From: JBDNBY01 sp039767595
GTDB lineage: Bacteria > Pseudomonadota > Alphaproteobacteria > Rhodobacterales > Rhodobacteraceae
Length of the DNA stretch: 13,569 nucleotides
Assembly (NCBI GenBank): GCA_039767595.1
Contig: JBDNBY010000185.1
Span: 1 to 13,569 of the forward strand
Reading direction: 5' to 3'
The translations under genes were made by a program, and so were the position numbers. Under the pieces are notes generated by a model. It worked only from the letters and a program-made list of their open reading frames with translations. It was not told where the DNA came from and did not search any database. The first letter of the stretch is position 1, and every line of letters starts with the position of its first letter. Shown piece after piece: positions 13,480 through 13,569 of the stretch.

Positions 13480-13569
13480 GGTTGGCGGGCATTTGGGGGC
13501 CGCCGACTGTCGCGTATCTCACGTCGCGCAATTTGCCCAAGGACGAACAGATCCGCGTTCAGGGCGTGA
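13479..13569 (+). repeat. Copy 2 of the 91-bp exact repeat at the window end
   Basis: This is an exact copy of 13123-13213. The bases before it also align loosely with those before copy 1 (GGGTTTTT followed by a G-rich stretch), but with a longer T-run here. The shift of 356 bp is not a multiple of three, so the copy is out of frame with the gene. An assembly chimera at a contig end is the simplest reading; a real tandem duplication is the alternative. Confidence 0.9.

Noticed and set aside
1..13569. CRISPR array, toxin-antitoxin pair, defence island, prophage or insertion sequence
   Set aside because: No regularly spaced repeats, transposase, integrase or known defence-gene motifs were seen. 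Apart from the noted oddities this is a core chromosomal region, so I do not claim a new system.

Overview
The window looks like a chromosomal housekeeping segment of an alphaproteobacterium, most likely a Rhodobacterales/Roseobacter-type member of Rhodobacteraceae. This rests on gene content and order (NYN nuclease, folK, rpoZ, rsh, DUF2062, pdxJ, acpS, lepB, rnc, era, DUF1491, recO), on protein sequences that read as typical of that group, and on a moderate GC content. No plasmid, phage, transposon, CRISPR or tRNA/rRNA signal was seen.

Layout. Bases 1-581 hold the 3' end of a hybrid sensor kinase (C-terminal receiver domain). A NYN-domain (LabA-like) ribonuclease gene faces it on the minus strand, and an 11-bp hairpin sits between the two. 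folK diverges from the NYN gene. A good sigma70-type promoter at the end of folK starts a long plus-strand run: rpoZ, rsh (relA/spoT type), a DUF2062 membrane protein, pdxJ, a LysE-family exporter and acpS. After an 81-bp gap come lepB, rnc, era, a DUF1491 protein and recO, all touching or overlapping by 4 bp. On the minus strand, recO meets a META-domain exported protein whose 3' end overlaps recO by 38 bp. Upstream of that lies a long acyl-CoA dehydrogenase, probably methylsuccinyl-CoA dehydrogenase of the ethylmalonyl-CoA pathway. A TauE/SafE-type permease diverges from it across a 142-bp AT-rich regulatory region.

How it fits together. The plus-strand run joins transcription and stringent control (omega subunit, ppGpp enzyme), cofactor biosynthesis (folate, PLP, 4'-phosphopantetheine transfer), protein export (signal peptidase), RNA processing and ribosome assembly (RNase III, Era) and recombination repair (RecO). 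This is core physiology, not an accessory island, and I found no undescribed multi-gene system.

Most notable points. (1) The rsh gene carries an in-frame TAA at codon 228, exactly between the ppGpp hydrolase and synthetase domains; the rest of the reading frame is intact. (2) RNase III has Asn where a metal-binding Asp is expected. (3) The last 91 bases exactly repeat an internal part of the TauE gene, which suggests an assembly fault or a tandem duplication at the edge. (4) The octamer GCGCAATA is clustered, with one inverted pair, between the acyl-CoA dehydrogenase and TauE genes. Points 1-3 could partly reflect sequence quality, so raw reads matter before any biological claim.
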